64,000 nucleotides of DNA from Cyclobacteriaceae bacterium (GCA_028278225.1 JANQEU010000081.1:1-64000); one strand, 5' to 3'; numbered from the stretch's first letter, positions 49,865 to 61,900 are shown. Program-made: numbers and translations. The notes: a model not told the origin generated them from the sequence alone.

Positions 49865-51035
49865 GTCCCTGTTATTCCTGGTTCTCGTTCTTATTTCTAT
49901 TCCTCTTCTCGCTCAGAAGACCAAAGCCGATCTGGAGAAAGAAAAGCGCGAAAATCTCAGAAGAATAGCCGAAGCAGAGAAGATTCTTTCCGAAACCGAA
50001 TCTCAGAAAAAAGTAACAATCGGTCAGCTTACTGCAATCAACGAGCAGATCAGGGCAAGGGAGTCCCTGATCTTTGCCCTGAGCGAGGAAATATCCATCC
50101 TGGACGGAGAGATCAATGATCTGAATATCGTTGTATCATCGCTTCAGCGAGACCTGGAGAATCTAAAGAAAGAGTATGCAGCTATGATCTATGCGGCTTA
50201 CAAGTCAAACCATGGATTCAATTTGCTGACTTTCCTGTTCTCATCGGCGACATTCAACCAACTCTACATGAGACTCAAGTACATGGAACAATATTCCGAA
50301 GCAAGGCAGCTTCAGGCTCAGCAAATAGAAGAAGTAGCTAAAGCCCTTAACCAGCAAAGAGAGGCAGTACAAATAAAACGTGATGAGCAGAACACCCTTT
50401 TGAACCAGCAGGTAAGAGAAAACCGCAAGCTTGTAAACCTGAAAAACCGGAAAAGCAATCTTGTAGCTGAGCTGAACAAAAAAGAGGGGGAACTAAGGAA
50501 GGAGATGGCTGACAGAAAAAAATCAGTTGAGCGCCTGGACAGATTGATTGCAGATCTGATCCACAGGGAAATTGAGAGGAACAAATCAATGTCGACTGCG
50601 GCAATAGCGGATGAGGAGGAGTTGTCCGGGAAATTTGAGTTAAGCAAAAATAAATTGATGTGGCCTGTAGCCACAGGTTTTATATCCTCCAGGTTTGGCC
50701 AACAGCCACACCCGGTCTGGAAAGGAATTATGATTGATAATACCGGGATTGATATACAGACCAATGGCGATCAGGAGGTTCGGTCCATATTCGAGGGTGA
50801 GGTCAAGACAAAAGCATTCGTTCCGGGGATGAACAATGTCGTTATTGTGAAACATGGCGATTATTATACCGTATATTCCAGACTGAAGGATGTGATGGTG
50901 GACAAAGGTCAGAAGCTGGAGGCCACCGATGTCATCGGGAAAGTGTATACAGACGGCAAGGGTGTTTCTGAAGTTCATTTCGAAATATGGAAGAACACGG
51001 AGAAACTCGATCCGGAAAAGTGGCTGGCAAACTGA
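49836..51035 (+). CDS. EnvC-like murein hydrolase activator with degenerate LytM domain
   Basis: A 399-aa exported protein. I place the start at ATG 49836 (MCLPNTELYRSLLFLVLVLI, a signal peptide ending LLAQ); the frame is open to 49743 but that extension is not leader-like. A long coiled coil (~25-260; EKEKRENLRRIAEAEKILSE) precedes an M23/LytM domain (~285-399). The usual zinc ligands are missing: HxGxD is NTGID, the Y.H region is YTVYSRL, and HxH is VHF. It is therefore probably not a peptidase itself but an activator of amidases at the septum, as known for EnvC. Confidence 0.88.
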   Translation: MCLPNTELYRSLLFLVLVLISIPLLAQKTKADLEKEKRENLRRIAEAEKILSETESQKKVTIGQLTAINEQIRARESLIFALSEEISILDGEINDLNIVVSSLQRDLENLKKEYAAMIYAAYKSNHGFNLLTFLFSSATFNQLYMRLKYMEQYSEARQLQAQQIEEVAKALNQQREAVQIKRDEQNTLLNQQVRENRKLVNLKNRKSNLVAELNKKEGELRKEMADRKKSVERLDRLIADLIHREIERNKSMSTAAIADEEELSGKFELSKNKLMWPVATGFISSRFGQQPHPVWKGIMIDNTGIDIQTNGDQEVRSIFEGEVKTKAFVPGMNNVVIVKHGDYYTVYSRLKDVMVDKGQKLEATDVIGKVYTDGKGVSEVHFEIWKNTEKLDPEKWLAN

Positions 51036-51056
51036 AATCAATAGACTTATTATCTC

Positions 51057-51064
51057 TATCTTTG
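51057..51064 (+). promoter_or_regulatory. -7 box candidate for tatA
   Basis: TATCTTTG matches TAnnTTTG and lies 22 nt before the tatA ATG. No clear TTTG is seen at the -33 position, so the promoter call is tentative. Confidence 0.35.
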
Positions 51065-51086
51065 ATTAAATATTAAAAAATAATTC

Positions 51087-51299
51087 ATGAACACAGTATT
51101 AGCGTTTGGAATGCCGGGAGGCTGGGAATGGATTGTAATTGTACTTTTCGTCGTAATATTCTTTGGCGCAAAGAAAATTCCTGAAATAGCCAGAGGTCTT
51201 GGGAAAGGCATCAGGGAGTTTAAGGATGCCACCAAGGAAATCAAAAATGAAATAGAAGAGGGTGCCAAGCAACCTGAGGAGAAAGCCTCTAAGAGTTGA
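51087..51299 (+). CDS. tatA: Sec-independent translocase protein TatA/E
   Basis: A 70-aa protein. A short N-terminal hydrophobic helix (WIVIVLFVVIFFGAKKIPEI) with the FGAKKIPE hinge is followed by an amphipathic helix (ARGLGKGIREFKDATKEIK) and an acidic/basic tail. It forms the pore component of the twin-arginine pathway. The gatA gene starts inside its stop codon region (TTGA overlap). TatBC are not in the window. Confidence 0.95.
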   Translation: MNTVLAFGMPGGWEWIVIVLFVVIFFGAKKIPEIARGLGKGIREFKDATKEIKNEIEEGAKQPEEKASKS

Positions 51300-52720
51300 A
51301 AAAATACTCTTCCTACACTCAGGTTCGTGAGGATTTATTCAGGGGTGCGGTAACGTGCACTCAATTGGCGGGCCATCACCTTGAGCAAATCCAAAACAAA
51401 AACCCGCTCATCAATGCTTTTCTTGAAGTTTTTGGCGAATCATCAATGGCGCAAGCCCGCCGGGTAGATGAAAAAATACAACAGGGTAATGCTGGAAAAC
51501 TGGCCGGCCTTGTAGTGGGAATAAAGGATCTATTCTGTTATGATGGCCATCGGTTAACCTGTAGCTCAAAAATCCTTGAGGGCTTTGAAAGTCAGATCAC
51601 CGCCACCGCAGTTCAGCGATTGATCAACGAAGATGCCATTATCATCGGGCGCCAGAACTGCGATGAGTTTGCAATGGGTTCGTCAAACGAAAACTCCACC
51701 TACAAGGTAGTAAGAAATCCCCATGACCCGGAAAGAGTGCCGGGCGGCTCCTCCGGGGGGAGCGCTGCGGCTGTTGCATCCGGTATGTGCATGCTTTCCA
51801 TTGGATCGGATACGGGAGGCTCTGTCAGGCAGCCGGCTTCGTTTTGTGGGGTTGTTGGATTAAAACCAACATATTCAAGAATTTCAAGATATGGTCTGAC
51901 AGCATATTCCAGTTCCTTTGACACCGTAGGCATTTTGTCAAAGACAATTGAAGATGCAGCATTGATATTGGAAGTTATTGCCGGAGAAGACAAATACGAT
52001 GGCACATCCTCAAAAAAAGAGGTCCCTGAATACACCAATCAATTAATTGCCGGGGATAAATGCAAAATAGCGCTGATCAAAGACTTCAATGAGGCGGATG
52101 GTTTCGAGGAAGACGTGAAATCCAACTTTGCTGCAATAGTGGATGAGTTGAAATCTGCCGGCCATGAATTTGGGGAAATAGAATTTCCTTACCTGGATTA
52201 TCTGTTGCCAACATACTATATACTGACCTCCGCGGAAGCCAGCGCCAATCTATCCAGGTATGACGGAGTACGTTACGGATACCGGGTGCCGGATCCCAAA
52301 GATATGGAATCGATGTACAAAAACTCCCGTACTATAGGATTTGGGAAAGAGGTCCTTCGCAGAATTCTGCTGGGCACATTCGTGCTTTCGGCTTCCTACC
52401 ACGACGCATTCTACACCAAAGCCCAAAAGGCCAGAAATCTTATCAGACAATTTACCCTGGGCGTTTTAAAGGATTATGATTTCATAATGATGCCCACCAC
52501 ACCTACGGCAGCTTTCGGTATTGGCTCCAAAACGCTGGATCCGATCCAAATGTATTTGTCCGACCTGTTTACCGTACAGGCGTCAGTGTCAGGGATACCT
52601 GCAATATCTATTCCCAAGGGTGTGGATCATAATGGAATGCCACTGGGGATACAGCTTATGAATAATGCTTTTGAGGAAGGGAAATTGCTTAGATTTTCAA
52701 AAGAAATTGAAGAATTGTAA
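51296..52720 (+). CDS. gatA: Asp-tRNA(Asn)/Glu-tRNA(Gln) amidotransferase subunit A
   Basis: A 474-aa amidase. KDLFCYDGHRLTCSSKIL carries the catalytic Lys. PGGSSGGSAAAVASGMCMLS and GSDTGGSVRQPASFCGVVGL carry the cis-Ser and nucleophile Ser of the Ser-cisSer-Lys triad. The GatA-type middle (GLKPTYSRISRYGLTAYSSS; FDTVGILSKTIEDAALILE) distinguishes it from generic amidases. It generates ammonia for transamidation of mischarged tRNAs with GatB/C, which are not in this window. TTG start overlapping the tatA stop. Confidence 0.94.
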   Translation: MKKYSSYTQVREDLFRGAVTCTQLAGHHLEQIQNKNPLINAFLEVFGESSMAQARRVDEKIQQGNAGKLAGLVVGIKDLFCYDGHRLTCSSKILEGFESQITATAVQRLINEDAIIIGRQNCDEFAMGSSNENSTYKVVRNPHDPERVPGGSSGGSAAAVASGMCMLSIGSDTGGSVRQPASFCGVVGLKPTYSRISRYGLTAYSSSFDTVGILSKTIEDAALILEVIAGEDKYDGTSSKKEVPEYTNQLIAGDKCKIALIKDFNEADGFEEDVKSNFAAIVDELKSAGHEFGEIEFPYLDYLLPTYYILTSAEASANLSRYDGVRYGYRVPDPKDMESMYKNSRTIGFGKEVLRRILLGTFVLSASYHDAFYTKAQKARNLIRQFTLGVLKDYDFIMMPTTPTAAFGIGSKTLDPIQMYLSDLFTVQASVSGIPAISIPKGVDHNGMPLGIQLMNNAFEEGKLLRFSKEIEEL

Positions 52721-52729
52721 TTTTCGGCC

Positions 52730-54088
52730 ATGAAAAACCTGCTTCTGTTACCGGCCCTGTGGGCAATTGTATTTGAAATATCAGGTCAGGAACGCCTGCA
52801 ATACGATCATATTCCGGATGCATCTTATGAGGTGGTGGAAGAGAGACTTCAAAAAATTGAATCGGAGATCCCACTTCATTTCAATGAACGGGTGAAGGGA
52901 TTCATCGACTACTTCACCGTAAGAGACAGGGTTTATACCGTCGGGATCCTGAATCGTAAGGATTACTATTTTTCCATATTTGAAGAGTACCTGGCAAAAT
53001 ATGATATGCCTGATGAAATAAAATATCTGGCCATAGTGGAGTCGGGGCTGAGGCCCAATGCCATTTCCAGGGCCAGTGCCGTGGGGCTCTGGCAGTTTAT
53101 TTCATCCACCGGGAAGATCTACGGACTAAAGAGCAACTGGTACGTGGACGACAGGATGGATCCTTACAAATCCACGGATGCGGCTTGCAGGCATTTGATG
53201 GATCTCCATCGCATGTTTGGTGACTGGGAACTGGCCCTGGCAGCTTACAATTGCGGCCCTGGTAATGTAAGAAAGGCCATGCGAAGGAGCGGATATAAAC
53301 AGAATTTCTGGGATATCTACAGATACCTGCCCAGGGAAACACGGTCCTATGTACCACAATTCGTGGCAATGATTTACACCATCAATTATGCTGAGGAGCA
53401 TAATTTATATCCCGATCAGATCTATACTATTGCAAAGAACGATACTATTATCGTGAGTCAATACATGCACCTCGAAACCCTGGCAAATAATCTTAACATT
53501 TGTGTAGATGAATTAATTAACCTGAATCCCAATATCAAGCGGGGCGCTATACCTGACGGCGCGGGAAATTTTGCCTTGCGAGTACCGGCACACATCAAAG
53601 ACGACATTGCGGAAAGAAGATCCTTCCTGTACGACACTGCCTCGAAGGTTGGTAAGAAAGAGCTTGAGTATTTAGCCCGTAATTCGCCGGGAAGTACCTA
53701 TGGGCGTACAAAACAAATATACAGGGTGCGAAGCGGAGATGTTCTGGGAACAATTGCGCAGCGATACCACGTGAGGATTTCAGATATCAAAAAGTGGAAT
53801 AATCTCAATTCCAATCTGATAAGGATTGGTCAGAGGCTGAATATTTGGGTTTTGCCTGCATACAGCAGCTCTACGAAAGATCTCTATGTTTCGGCAAACA
53901 AATCTCAGCAGACTACGGCAATGTCCGGCACAAACTCAAATCAGAAAGTTTACAGTGTACGCCCTGGTGATACGCTGTGGGAAATTTCGAAATCGGAAAA
54001 CACTACGGTCGAAAAGATCAAGGAGCTGAACAATCTGCGGTCCAACACTATCCACGCCGGTCAGCAGCTTATAGTTGGCAGTCGTTAA
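52730..54088 (+). CDS. Membrane-bound lytic transglycosylase, MltD-like, with LysM repeats
   Basis: A 452-aa exported enzyme. The leader (LLLLPALWAIVFEISGQ) is followed by the SLT domain (~95-225): YLAIVESGLRPNAISRASAV with the catalytic Glu, GLWQFISSTGKIYGL, and ALAAYNCGPGNVRKAMRRSG. At least two clear LysM modules (~335-380, YRVRSGDVLGTIAQRYHVRI; ~405-450, YSVRPGDTLWEISKSENTTV) and a weaker one near 235-280 bind peptidoglycan. It cleaves the glycan strand to 1,6-anhydro ends. It starts 9 nt after gatA. Confidence 0.94.
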   Translation: MKNLLLLPALWAIVFEISGQERLQYDHIPDASYEVVEERLQKIESEIPLHFNERVKGFIDYFTVRDRVYTVGILNRKDYYFSIFEEYLAKYDMPDEIKYLAIVESGLRPNAISRASAVGLWQFISSTGKIYGLKSNWYVDDRMDPYKSTDAACRHLMDLHRMFGDWELALAAYNCGPGNVRKAMRRSGYKQNFWDIYRYLPRETRSYVPQFVAMIYTINYAEEHNLYPDQIYTIAKNDTIIVSQYMHLETLANNLNICVDELINLNPNIKRGAIPDGAGNFALRVPAHIKDDIAERRSFLYDTASKVGKKELEYLARNSPGSTYGRTKQIYRVRSGDVLGTIAQRYHVRISDIKKWNNLNSNLIRIGQRLNIWVLPAYSSSTKDLYVSANKSQQTTAMSGTNSNQKVYSVRPGDTLWEISKSENTTVEKIKELNNLRSNTIHAGQQLIVGSR

Positions 54089-54139
54089 TACGGAAAAACC
54101 GTCCCAGTATTCTTACATTTGCCACAAGCGAAGTGTATT

Positions 54140-55210
54140 ATGAGCAAATTGATGAAAGTACTGGCCCTGGTGATAATACTGGGCTGTAAGGAAGGGAACA
54201 ACGATCTTCAAAAAGAGTTTATGCCGACAGCCAGGGGGGATGTCGGAGAGATCATTTTGGTGATGGACTCGGCCCAGTATGAAGGCCCGTTGGGAGATGC
54301 CATAAAGCGGACTTTCCGGGAACCGATGAAAGGATTACCACAGGATGAACCAATGTTTAGTGTGGGCAAAGCCAGCCCCAAGCGGCTGAATTCAGTTTTA
54401 AAATCCGCTACCAACATGATCTTTGTGATGACACTCGACAGTGAGGGATCGGAAAGCAATGTATTGAGAGGGTACTTCACCAATCAATCGCTGAAAACCA
54501 TTCAGAGGGATTCGACGATCTTTTATACTACCAGGAGGGATGAATTTGCCAAAGGGCAGGTGGTACTCTATCTGTTTGCACAGACAGAAGATATCCTCAT
54601 CCAAAAAATCGACGAAAACAGAACCCGCCTTCAGGAGCTATTTGAGTCTGTGGAAAGAGATAGGATCAAGGCTAAACTCTTCAAGAGTACGGAGAAAAGT
54701 ATTGAGAAAACCATAGCTGAAGACCATAATTTCACTATTAACGTTCCGTATGGCTGGGAGCTTGGCAAAAATTCCCGCAATTTTGTATGGTTTCGCCTGC
54801 TTGAGGCCAATAGGGAACAGAATGTATTTGTTTATTATGAGCCCTATCATTCTGCAGATGTCTTTGAAAACATCGGTGGGTTCAGGGATAAGATAACGGA
54901 AACCAATTTGCGGGATAGCGAAAAACCTGAATTACACATTACCCGCCAGCAGCGTGATGATATCCGGTCAATTTTTACTGAAAACACCACATTTGATGGG
55001 AAATATGCGATCAAATCACGTGGTCTGTGGAAAATAAGTGACAATTCCGGTGGCGGACCCTACATTAGTTACACATTGGTGGATGAAGATCAGCAGATGG
55101 TCTATTACCTGGAAGGTTATGTCTATTCGCCGGGAACACAAAAAAAGAACTACATACGGGATCTGGATGCCATCTTAAGAACATTTAAAACCTCTAAAAC
55201 GAGTTCTTAA
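54140..55210 (+). CDS. DUF4837 family lipoprotein
   Basis: A 356-aa protein. ATG 54140 begins a lipoprotein leader (MSKLMKVLALVIILGCKEG, lipobox ILGC); the TTG at 54119 would precede it with non-leader residues. The body has ARGDVGEIILVMDSAQYEG, GLPQDEPMFSVGKASPKRLN and DHNFTINVPYGWELGKNS, the DUF4837 pattern of Bacteroidota. Function unknown. It lies about 50 nt after the lytic transglycosylase, so a role in the envelope is plausible. A stem-loop follows its stop. Confidence 0.87.
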   Translation: MSKLMKVLALVIILGCKEGNNDLQKEFMPTARGDVGEIILVMDSAQYEGPLGDAIKRTFREPMKGLPQDEPMFSVGKASPKRLNSVLKSATNMIFVMTLDSEGSESNVLRGYFTNQSLKTIQRDSTIFYTTRRDEFAKGQVVLYLFAQTEDILIQKIDENRTRLQELFESVERDRIKAKLFKSTEKSIEKTIAEDHNFTINVPYGWELGKNSRNFVWFRLLEANREQNVFVYYEPYHSADVFENIGGFRDKITETNLRDSEKPELHITRQQRDDIRSIFTENTTFDGKYAIKSRGLWKISDNSGGGPYISYTLVDEDQQMVYYLEGYVYSPGTQKKNYIRDLDAILRTFKTSKTSS

Positions 55211-55218
55211 AAGGGTGC

Positions 55219-55238
55219 AAGGTCCTCCGGAGCCTTTT
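55219..55238 (+). terminator. Probable terminator after the DUF4837 gene
   Basis: AAGGTCC pairs with GGA-CCTT (7 bp, one bulged G, 3-nt loop) followed by TTTT. It lies 9 nt after the stop. Confidence 0.4.
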
Positions 55239-55314
55239 GCTAATGCACTTTTTTTGTCTAATCTTGAATATTAGCAATATTGCAACCTATTCTTCCTAAC
55301 CAATAGATTATCAT

Positions 55315-55905
55315 ATGATCGCGTATGTTGAGGGAAAGCTGGTAGTAAAAGAACCAACTCATTTAGTCGTCGATGTTCAAGGTATAGGTTATGAAATAAA
55401 GATCTCACTCAATACATACAGTGCAGTCAAATCACTTGATGCTGTTAAGGTTTACACCCACCTGCACATCAAGGAAGACGCTCATACCCTTTACGGGTTT
55501 TTTGACCGTTCCGAGAAAGTGAGATTTCTTGATCTTATTTCCATCAGCGGTGTAGGACCGAGTACAGCCCTTATGGTACTGTCCTCCCTCTCTCCGGAAG
55601 AACTCCAAAGCGCTATAGCGAGTGGAGATGACCGTACAATTCAGGGTGTGAAAGGGATTGGTGCCAAAACAGCCCAGAGAATTGTGCTTGAGCTCAAGGA
55701 CAAAATGAAAAAAGAGGGGATTTTGGACAAAATAGCTGATTTTTCTCCTGCTATTGACAATAGTTTGAGCTCTGAGGCGTTATCCGCCTTGACAACCTTA
55801 GGTATCAGCAAACCAGCCGCGGAAAAGAGTATAAATGCCATCTTAAGAGAGCATAAAGACCTTTCACTGGAAGAGCTGATCAAATTAGCACTGAAGAGAG
55901 CCTAA
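55315..55905 (+). CDS. ruvA: Holliday junction DNA helicase subunit RuvA
   Basis: A 196-aa protein that tetramerises on four-way junctions and recruits RuvB. The N-terminal OB-fold begins MIAYVEGKLVVKEPTHLVVD. The helix-hairpin-helix pair is SISGVGPSTALMVLSSLSPE and IQGVKGIGAKTAQRIVLELK, and a C-terminal RuvB-binding helix bundle ends SLEELIKLALKRA. sprA follows 14 nt downstream. Confidence 0.96.
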   Translation: MIAYVEGKLVVKEPTHLVVDVQGIGYEIKISLNTYSAVKSLDAVKVYTHLHIKEDAHTLYGFFDRSEKVRFLDLISISGVGPSTALMVLSSLSPEELQSAIASGDDRTIQGVKGIGAKTAQRIVLELKDKMKKEGILDKIADFSPAIDNSLSSEALSALTTLGISKPAAEKSINAILREHKDLSLEELIKLALKRA

Positions 55906-55919
55906 AAGAACTACTTTAC

Positions 55920-58900
55920 TTGAAGCGGGGGACAAACATAAGAGCATTCTTTGCCATATGTATATGGATCTGTTGCGGCATGTCCTCAGCACGGGCAGAT
56001 CATTGGCAGACCGTCCAGGACTCGGTGCCGGTAACTCCGGCGGAAATCCCGCAAGACTCACTTCCGTATCAACCGTCCAATGCACCAACATATCAGCCGT
56101 CCTACAGGTTTGGCGACCCATTCTCCAGTGAAATCAGCGCATCCCCCCTGTTACTTGACGATCCGTCTCAGCTCGATTTTGAAGTTGATTATGACTCGGG
56201 TTTCAGGTATTCGATTTACGAACGCATCGGTGATCTGAACTTTCGGCCGGCAACCACAATGTCCTTCAATGAGTATGATGCTTTCAACGACCGGCAGGTC
56301 GTTAAGGAGTACTGGAGGGAGCAATCGATAGGGCTCGACGGGGAGAGTGCGGTAAGTGGTCGCAGACTGATCCCAAAATTGTACATAAGTCCCGTGTTTG
56401 ACCGGATTTTCGGTGGAAGCTACGTTGATATCCAACCTACAGGGTTTGTGAATCTTGATTTTGGCGGACTCTTTCAGTTTATTGATAACCCGCAGGTACC
56501 CGAGCGGCAACGCCGAAACGGCGGCTTCAATTTCAATATGCAGATCAGCTCCAATGTCGTAGGAAAAATTGGCGATAAACTGGCCGTGACCTTCAATTTT
56601 GACAACAACAACACCTTCGACTTTCAGAATGACATGAAAGTGGAATATACAGGTTATGAAGAGGAGATCATCAAGAAAATTGAAATTGGCAATGTGAGTA
56701 TGCCCGTGTCAAACAGCCTGATATCAGGTGCGCAATCTTTGTTTGGGATAAAAACCCAGTTGCAATTTGGTAAACTTTATGTCACGGGGATCGCCTCGAG
56801 GCAAAGAGGCCGGAATGACGTGATCTCAATAGAGAACGGCGTAGATGAACAGCAATTTGAGATCAGGGCGTCAAACTATGACGAAAACAGGCATTTCTTC
56901 CTTGGACACTTCTTCAGGGAGAATTATGAGTCATTTCTTTCCGGACTTCCGCAAATTATATCAGGTGTCAATATCACCCGGGTGGAGGTGTATGTTCTCA
57001 ACCGTAATAACAATACTGAAAACACCAGAAACTTCCTGGCCCTGATGGATCTTGGAGAAGGTCAGCGCGTACATAACGCCGAAGTCATGTCGAGGGTGCC
57101 GGGGCCCACGCAAAACACGGCGAATGACCTGTTCGGCAGACTCAGAAATAATGAAGGACTCAGGATCCCTGACAATGCAAACCAGATCCTGGAATCAGAC
57201 TTCAATATGACCGAATCCACAGATTTTGTAAAAGTGACGACAGCTCGCAAGCTTGAGATCTCCGAGTACCGCATCAACTCCGAACTGGGGTACATCACCT
57301 TGCTCAGAAAACTTCAGAACGATGAAGTGCTGGCTGTATCTTACGAGTATACCTTCAATGGGCGGGTGTACAAGGTTGGAGAGCTTACCGAAGACTACCA
57401 GGGTCTCTCTGATGATAAGCTGATATACCTGAAGATGCTTCGTCCCAACAAGATCAATACACGGGTTCCAACATGGGATCTGATGATGAAAAACATCTAC
57501 AACCTCAATACCGGGCAGGTACAGCGTGAAGGGTTCACGCTGCGGGTGCATTATCGTGATGACCGCACCGGGATTGATAATCCCTCATTGCACGAGGGCC
57601 GGCTTACAAAAGACAAACCGCTGATTGAGCTGCTTGGGCTCGATCAGTTAAACCGCAACAATGATCGCCAGCGCGACGGTAATTTTGATTTCATTGAAGA
57701 AATTACAATAGACACCAGGAACGGAAATATCATATTCCCGGTACTGGAACCCTTTGGAGGGCACCTCCAGTCCAGGTTTGATCCGTCGGAGACCACTTTA
57801 ATTGACAAATATGTGTACGATACCCTGTATCGGACCACTAAGGCTGACGCGGAGCTGGTAGCCTCCAAGAACAAGTACTTCATTTTAGGGAAATTCAGCG
57901 GAGGCAGGTCGTCTGAAATCGTATTGCCGGGTATCAATGTCGCACCCAATTCTGTGGTCGTCCTGGCGGGGAATACACCTCTGACCGAGGGATTGGATTA
58001 CACCGTTGATTATAACCTGGGCAGGGTAAGGATATTGAATGAAGGGATACTGAATTCCGGAAAGAACATCCAGATCTCATATGAAAAGGCTGACCTGTTC
58101 AATTTTCAGACAAGGTGGTTGACCGGGGCGCAATTTGACTATATCGTGAGCGACAAGCTCAACATTGGTGCGACGATCTTAAATCTAAATGAGCGGCCCG
58201 GCGGGATTACCCGGTTCAGCATTGGCGATGAACCCACCAGGAATACAAAGTATGGCATGAACATCAATTACCAGGATGACGTTCCGTTCCTTACCAAAGC
58301 CCTTGATGCCATTCCCCTTATCAATACCAAGGAGCCTTCCAATGTTACTTTTAGTGCGGAATTTGCACAGCTCAAGCCGGGAACATCCAATATCATCCAG
58401 GGTGAGGGCACCTCCTACATTGACGATTTTGAGAATGCTGTAAATCCTATCAATATCGGAGGTTGGGCAGGCTGGAAATTAGCTTCCACCCCAACGCCAC
58501 CAAACAGGAATTTTGATGAAAGCAGTTCCAGCGGGTCTTCGCTCGGCATAAATTACAAACGAGCCAAACTGGCATGGTACACCATCGACAATTCCGTTTT
58601 CTACAGGTCTACAGGTAGCAACCGGCCAGATAATATCAAAGAAAATGACCTGAATAATCACTATGTAAAGGCGGTATTGCCCCAGGACATTTTCCAGCAG
58701 CGTGACAGGACGCTGGTAACTGTAAATGAGCCAACCCTGGACCTGGCGTATTTTCCCAATGAAAGGGGCCAGTACAACTATAATCCAAACCTGGTGGTCC
58801 GGAATGGGAGACCGTTACTGGTCAACCCTGAACAGAATTGGGCAGGAATAAGCAGGGCCATTACCAATGAAGTGGACTTTGATAAGATCAATGTAGAATA

Positions 58901-61900
58901 CCTGGAATTCTGGTTACTTGATCCTTTTATCGGGGCAGTAAACGGGGATCCCAACGGCAAAGTACTGGATGGCATTTTCAATGAAAACAACACTACAGGC
59001 GGAGAAGTGGTGTTCAATTTGGGTAGCATATCGGAGGATGTGATGCGGGACGGGAAACATGCTTTTGAAAACGGGCTCCCCGGTAACGGGGACCTGACAC
59101 AGGCTACGCAAAATGAATGGGGATATGTCACAAATCAGCAGTACCTCACCAATTACTTTGAGAATTCAAAGTCAGATCGTGAAAATCAGGACGTAGGCCT
59201 GGATGGGTTGCGGAATGACCTGGAAGAAGATTTCTTCAGATCCAACTTCGTTGATCAGGTACCGGCAAGTGTGCGCCCACTTATCACGGATGATGTTTCC
59301 GCCGACAATTTCAGTTATTACCTGGGCGGCCACCTGGATGCAGCAGATGCCCAGATCATAGAGCGTTATAAAAATTTCAACGGCCTGGACGGAAACTCAC
59401 CGGTAAGCAGTAACAACCTCACCCGTGCTTCCACTGTGATTCCGGACAACGAGGACCTCAATCGTGACAACACCATCTCCACACTGGAAGAATATTATGA
59501 ATATCGTGTGAACCTCAGGCCGGGGGAACTGGCTGTCGGAAATGGCCATATTGTGGATCAGGTTAAGGACAGGGCAGATGCTATGTGGTATCTGTTCAGG
59601 ATCCCGATCCGTAATCCTGACAGGATTCAGGGAGAGATCGAAGGATTCAAATCCATCCGATACATCAGAATGTATATGACGGGATGGGAACAACCGGTGG
59701 TACTCAGATTGGCAAAGTTTCAGCTGGTTGGGAGTCAATGGCGAAAATTTCAGGAGGCACTTAACGAAACGGGCTTCAATGAAGTGCCGGAAATCACAAC
59801 CTCGGATTTCAATGTTTCCGTGGTAAATATTGAAGAGAACAGCGTAGCTGATGATGAAACCAGTCCTTATGTAGTGCCGCCGGGCCTGGACAGGGATCGT
59901 GACAACACAACTTTTCTAAACAGGAGGAACAACGAACAGTCCCTGCAGATCTGTGTGGAAGACCTGGAGGACAAAGATGCCCGGGCAGTATTCAAAAACG
60001 TAGGTTATGACCTCATCAACTATGGGCGATTGAAAATGTTTTTCCACGCCGAAGCATACCGGGGCGATATTGTCAATGATGACGAGGTATCCGCATTCCT
60101 CAGGTTTGGAACAGACTTCACGGAAAACTTTTATGAAATTGAAGTCCCGCTCAAAATAACGCCAAAAAATCTCAACCTGTCAGGGAGTGCCCTGGAGCGG
60201 GCGGTCTGGCCGGAAGAAAACGAAATTGACATTTCCATTAACGAGATCCTGGGTCTGAAGTCGGAACGCAACCGGAATAATATTGACATTCAGGTACCTT
60301 ATTCCACGCCGTCAAATGATGGCAGATACAAGCTGACCATCAAAGGACGCCCGGATATCAGCGATGTCCTGACCATGATGATCGGTATACGAAACCCGGA
60401 AACGGAAGACCGGGCTCCCAAGTCCGTTTGCATATGGGCCAATGAACTGAGAGTCACCGATTTCGATACAAAAAGAGGGTGGGCGGCAAATGCCCGTATC
60501 GCTACCAAGCTGGCAGACCTGGGAAACATCACGGCTTCCACCAGGTACACCTCCATCGGATTCGGGTCGATTCAGCAGCGAATATCTGAAAGATCAAGGA
60601 ATGAAACATTCCAGTACGATATCAGCGCCAATATCAATGTCGAAAAGTTCCTCCTCCCGCAAAAAACCGGGTTGAGGGTACCAATGTTCGTGAGCTATGA
60701 AAAGACAAGAATAACACCGCAATTCGATCCGCTTGACCCTGATGTGCCGCTTGATGCATCCCTGGAAAGCTTTAATACCCCGGAAGAAAGAGATCAATAC
60801 CGGAGGCTGGTCGAGGACAGGGTCACCAGGAGGAGTCTCAATTTTACCAACGTAAGAAAAGAAAAGGTAAAAGAAGGCGCAAAACCACAGATCTACGACA
60901 TATCCAATTTCTCCTTCTCCTATGCCTACAGCGACCAGATATCAAGCAATGTAAATACCCAGTCATACATCCGGAAGTCTCAGGCAGGGGGGGTGTCATA
61001 CAATTATTCGCCACCGAACTTCTCTATACAGCCTTTTGCTAATTCCGGTCTCTTCGAAAGCCCATATCTGAAACTGATAAAAGATATTAATTTTTCTCCT
61101 TTCCCCAGTAATTTATCAGCCAGGGCCGACCTGAATCGAAGCTTCACCATGACGCAACTGTACAATGACAGGCTCACTACCGAGGGTATTGCTCCATTTT
61201 ATGAGAGATTGTTCACATTTAACAGGTCCTATAATCTCAGATGGAACCTTTTCAATAATCTGAGCCTGGACTACAATGCCCGCGCCAACGCTGTGATCGA
61301 TGAGCTCGATCCTGAAAACGGAGGGCCTGTCGAGGGAGATATCAATACACCCCTGGAGCGGGAATACATCTGGGATCAGATCAAAAACCTGGGACGTATG
61401 AAAAACTTCACCCAGGATGCCTCCGCAAATTATGGTCTGCCGTTTGATAAACTTCCCTTTACGGACTGGGTAAGCGGTGACATCAGGTATGCAGTGGGTT
61501 ATAACTGGATTGCCGGTTCCCTGGGACAGGAAGATGAAAATCAGAATTTCTTTGGTCACCGTATTCAAAACAGCCGGGATCGCTCCGCAACAGGTAAGAT
61601 CGACATGGTGAAATTATACAACAAGGTAACTTTCCTGAAAGACGCCAATACTCCTGCGCGTCGCAGGGGGAGAAGCCAGCAAGGTGAAGAAGAGGAGGGA
61701 CAGGGTGCTAAAAAAGTTGTCAATGGATTTTTGAGGACCCTGATGTCACTTAGATCCATCAGTGTTACCTACGGTATTCGTGAAACTACGGGATTGTCTG
61801 GATTTCTTCCTACGGCCTATTTATTCGGACTTGATTCCGGCTTTTCAGCTCCGGGTGTAGAGTTCATCCTGGGAAGCCAGGACCCTGACATCAGGACCCG

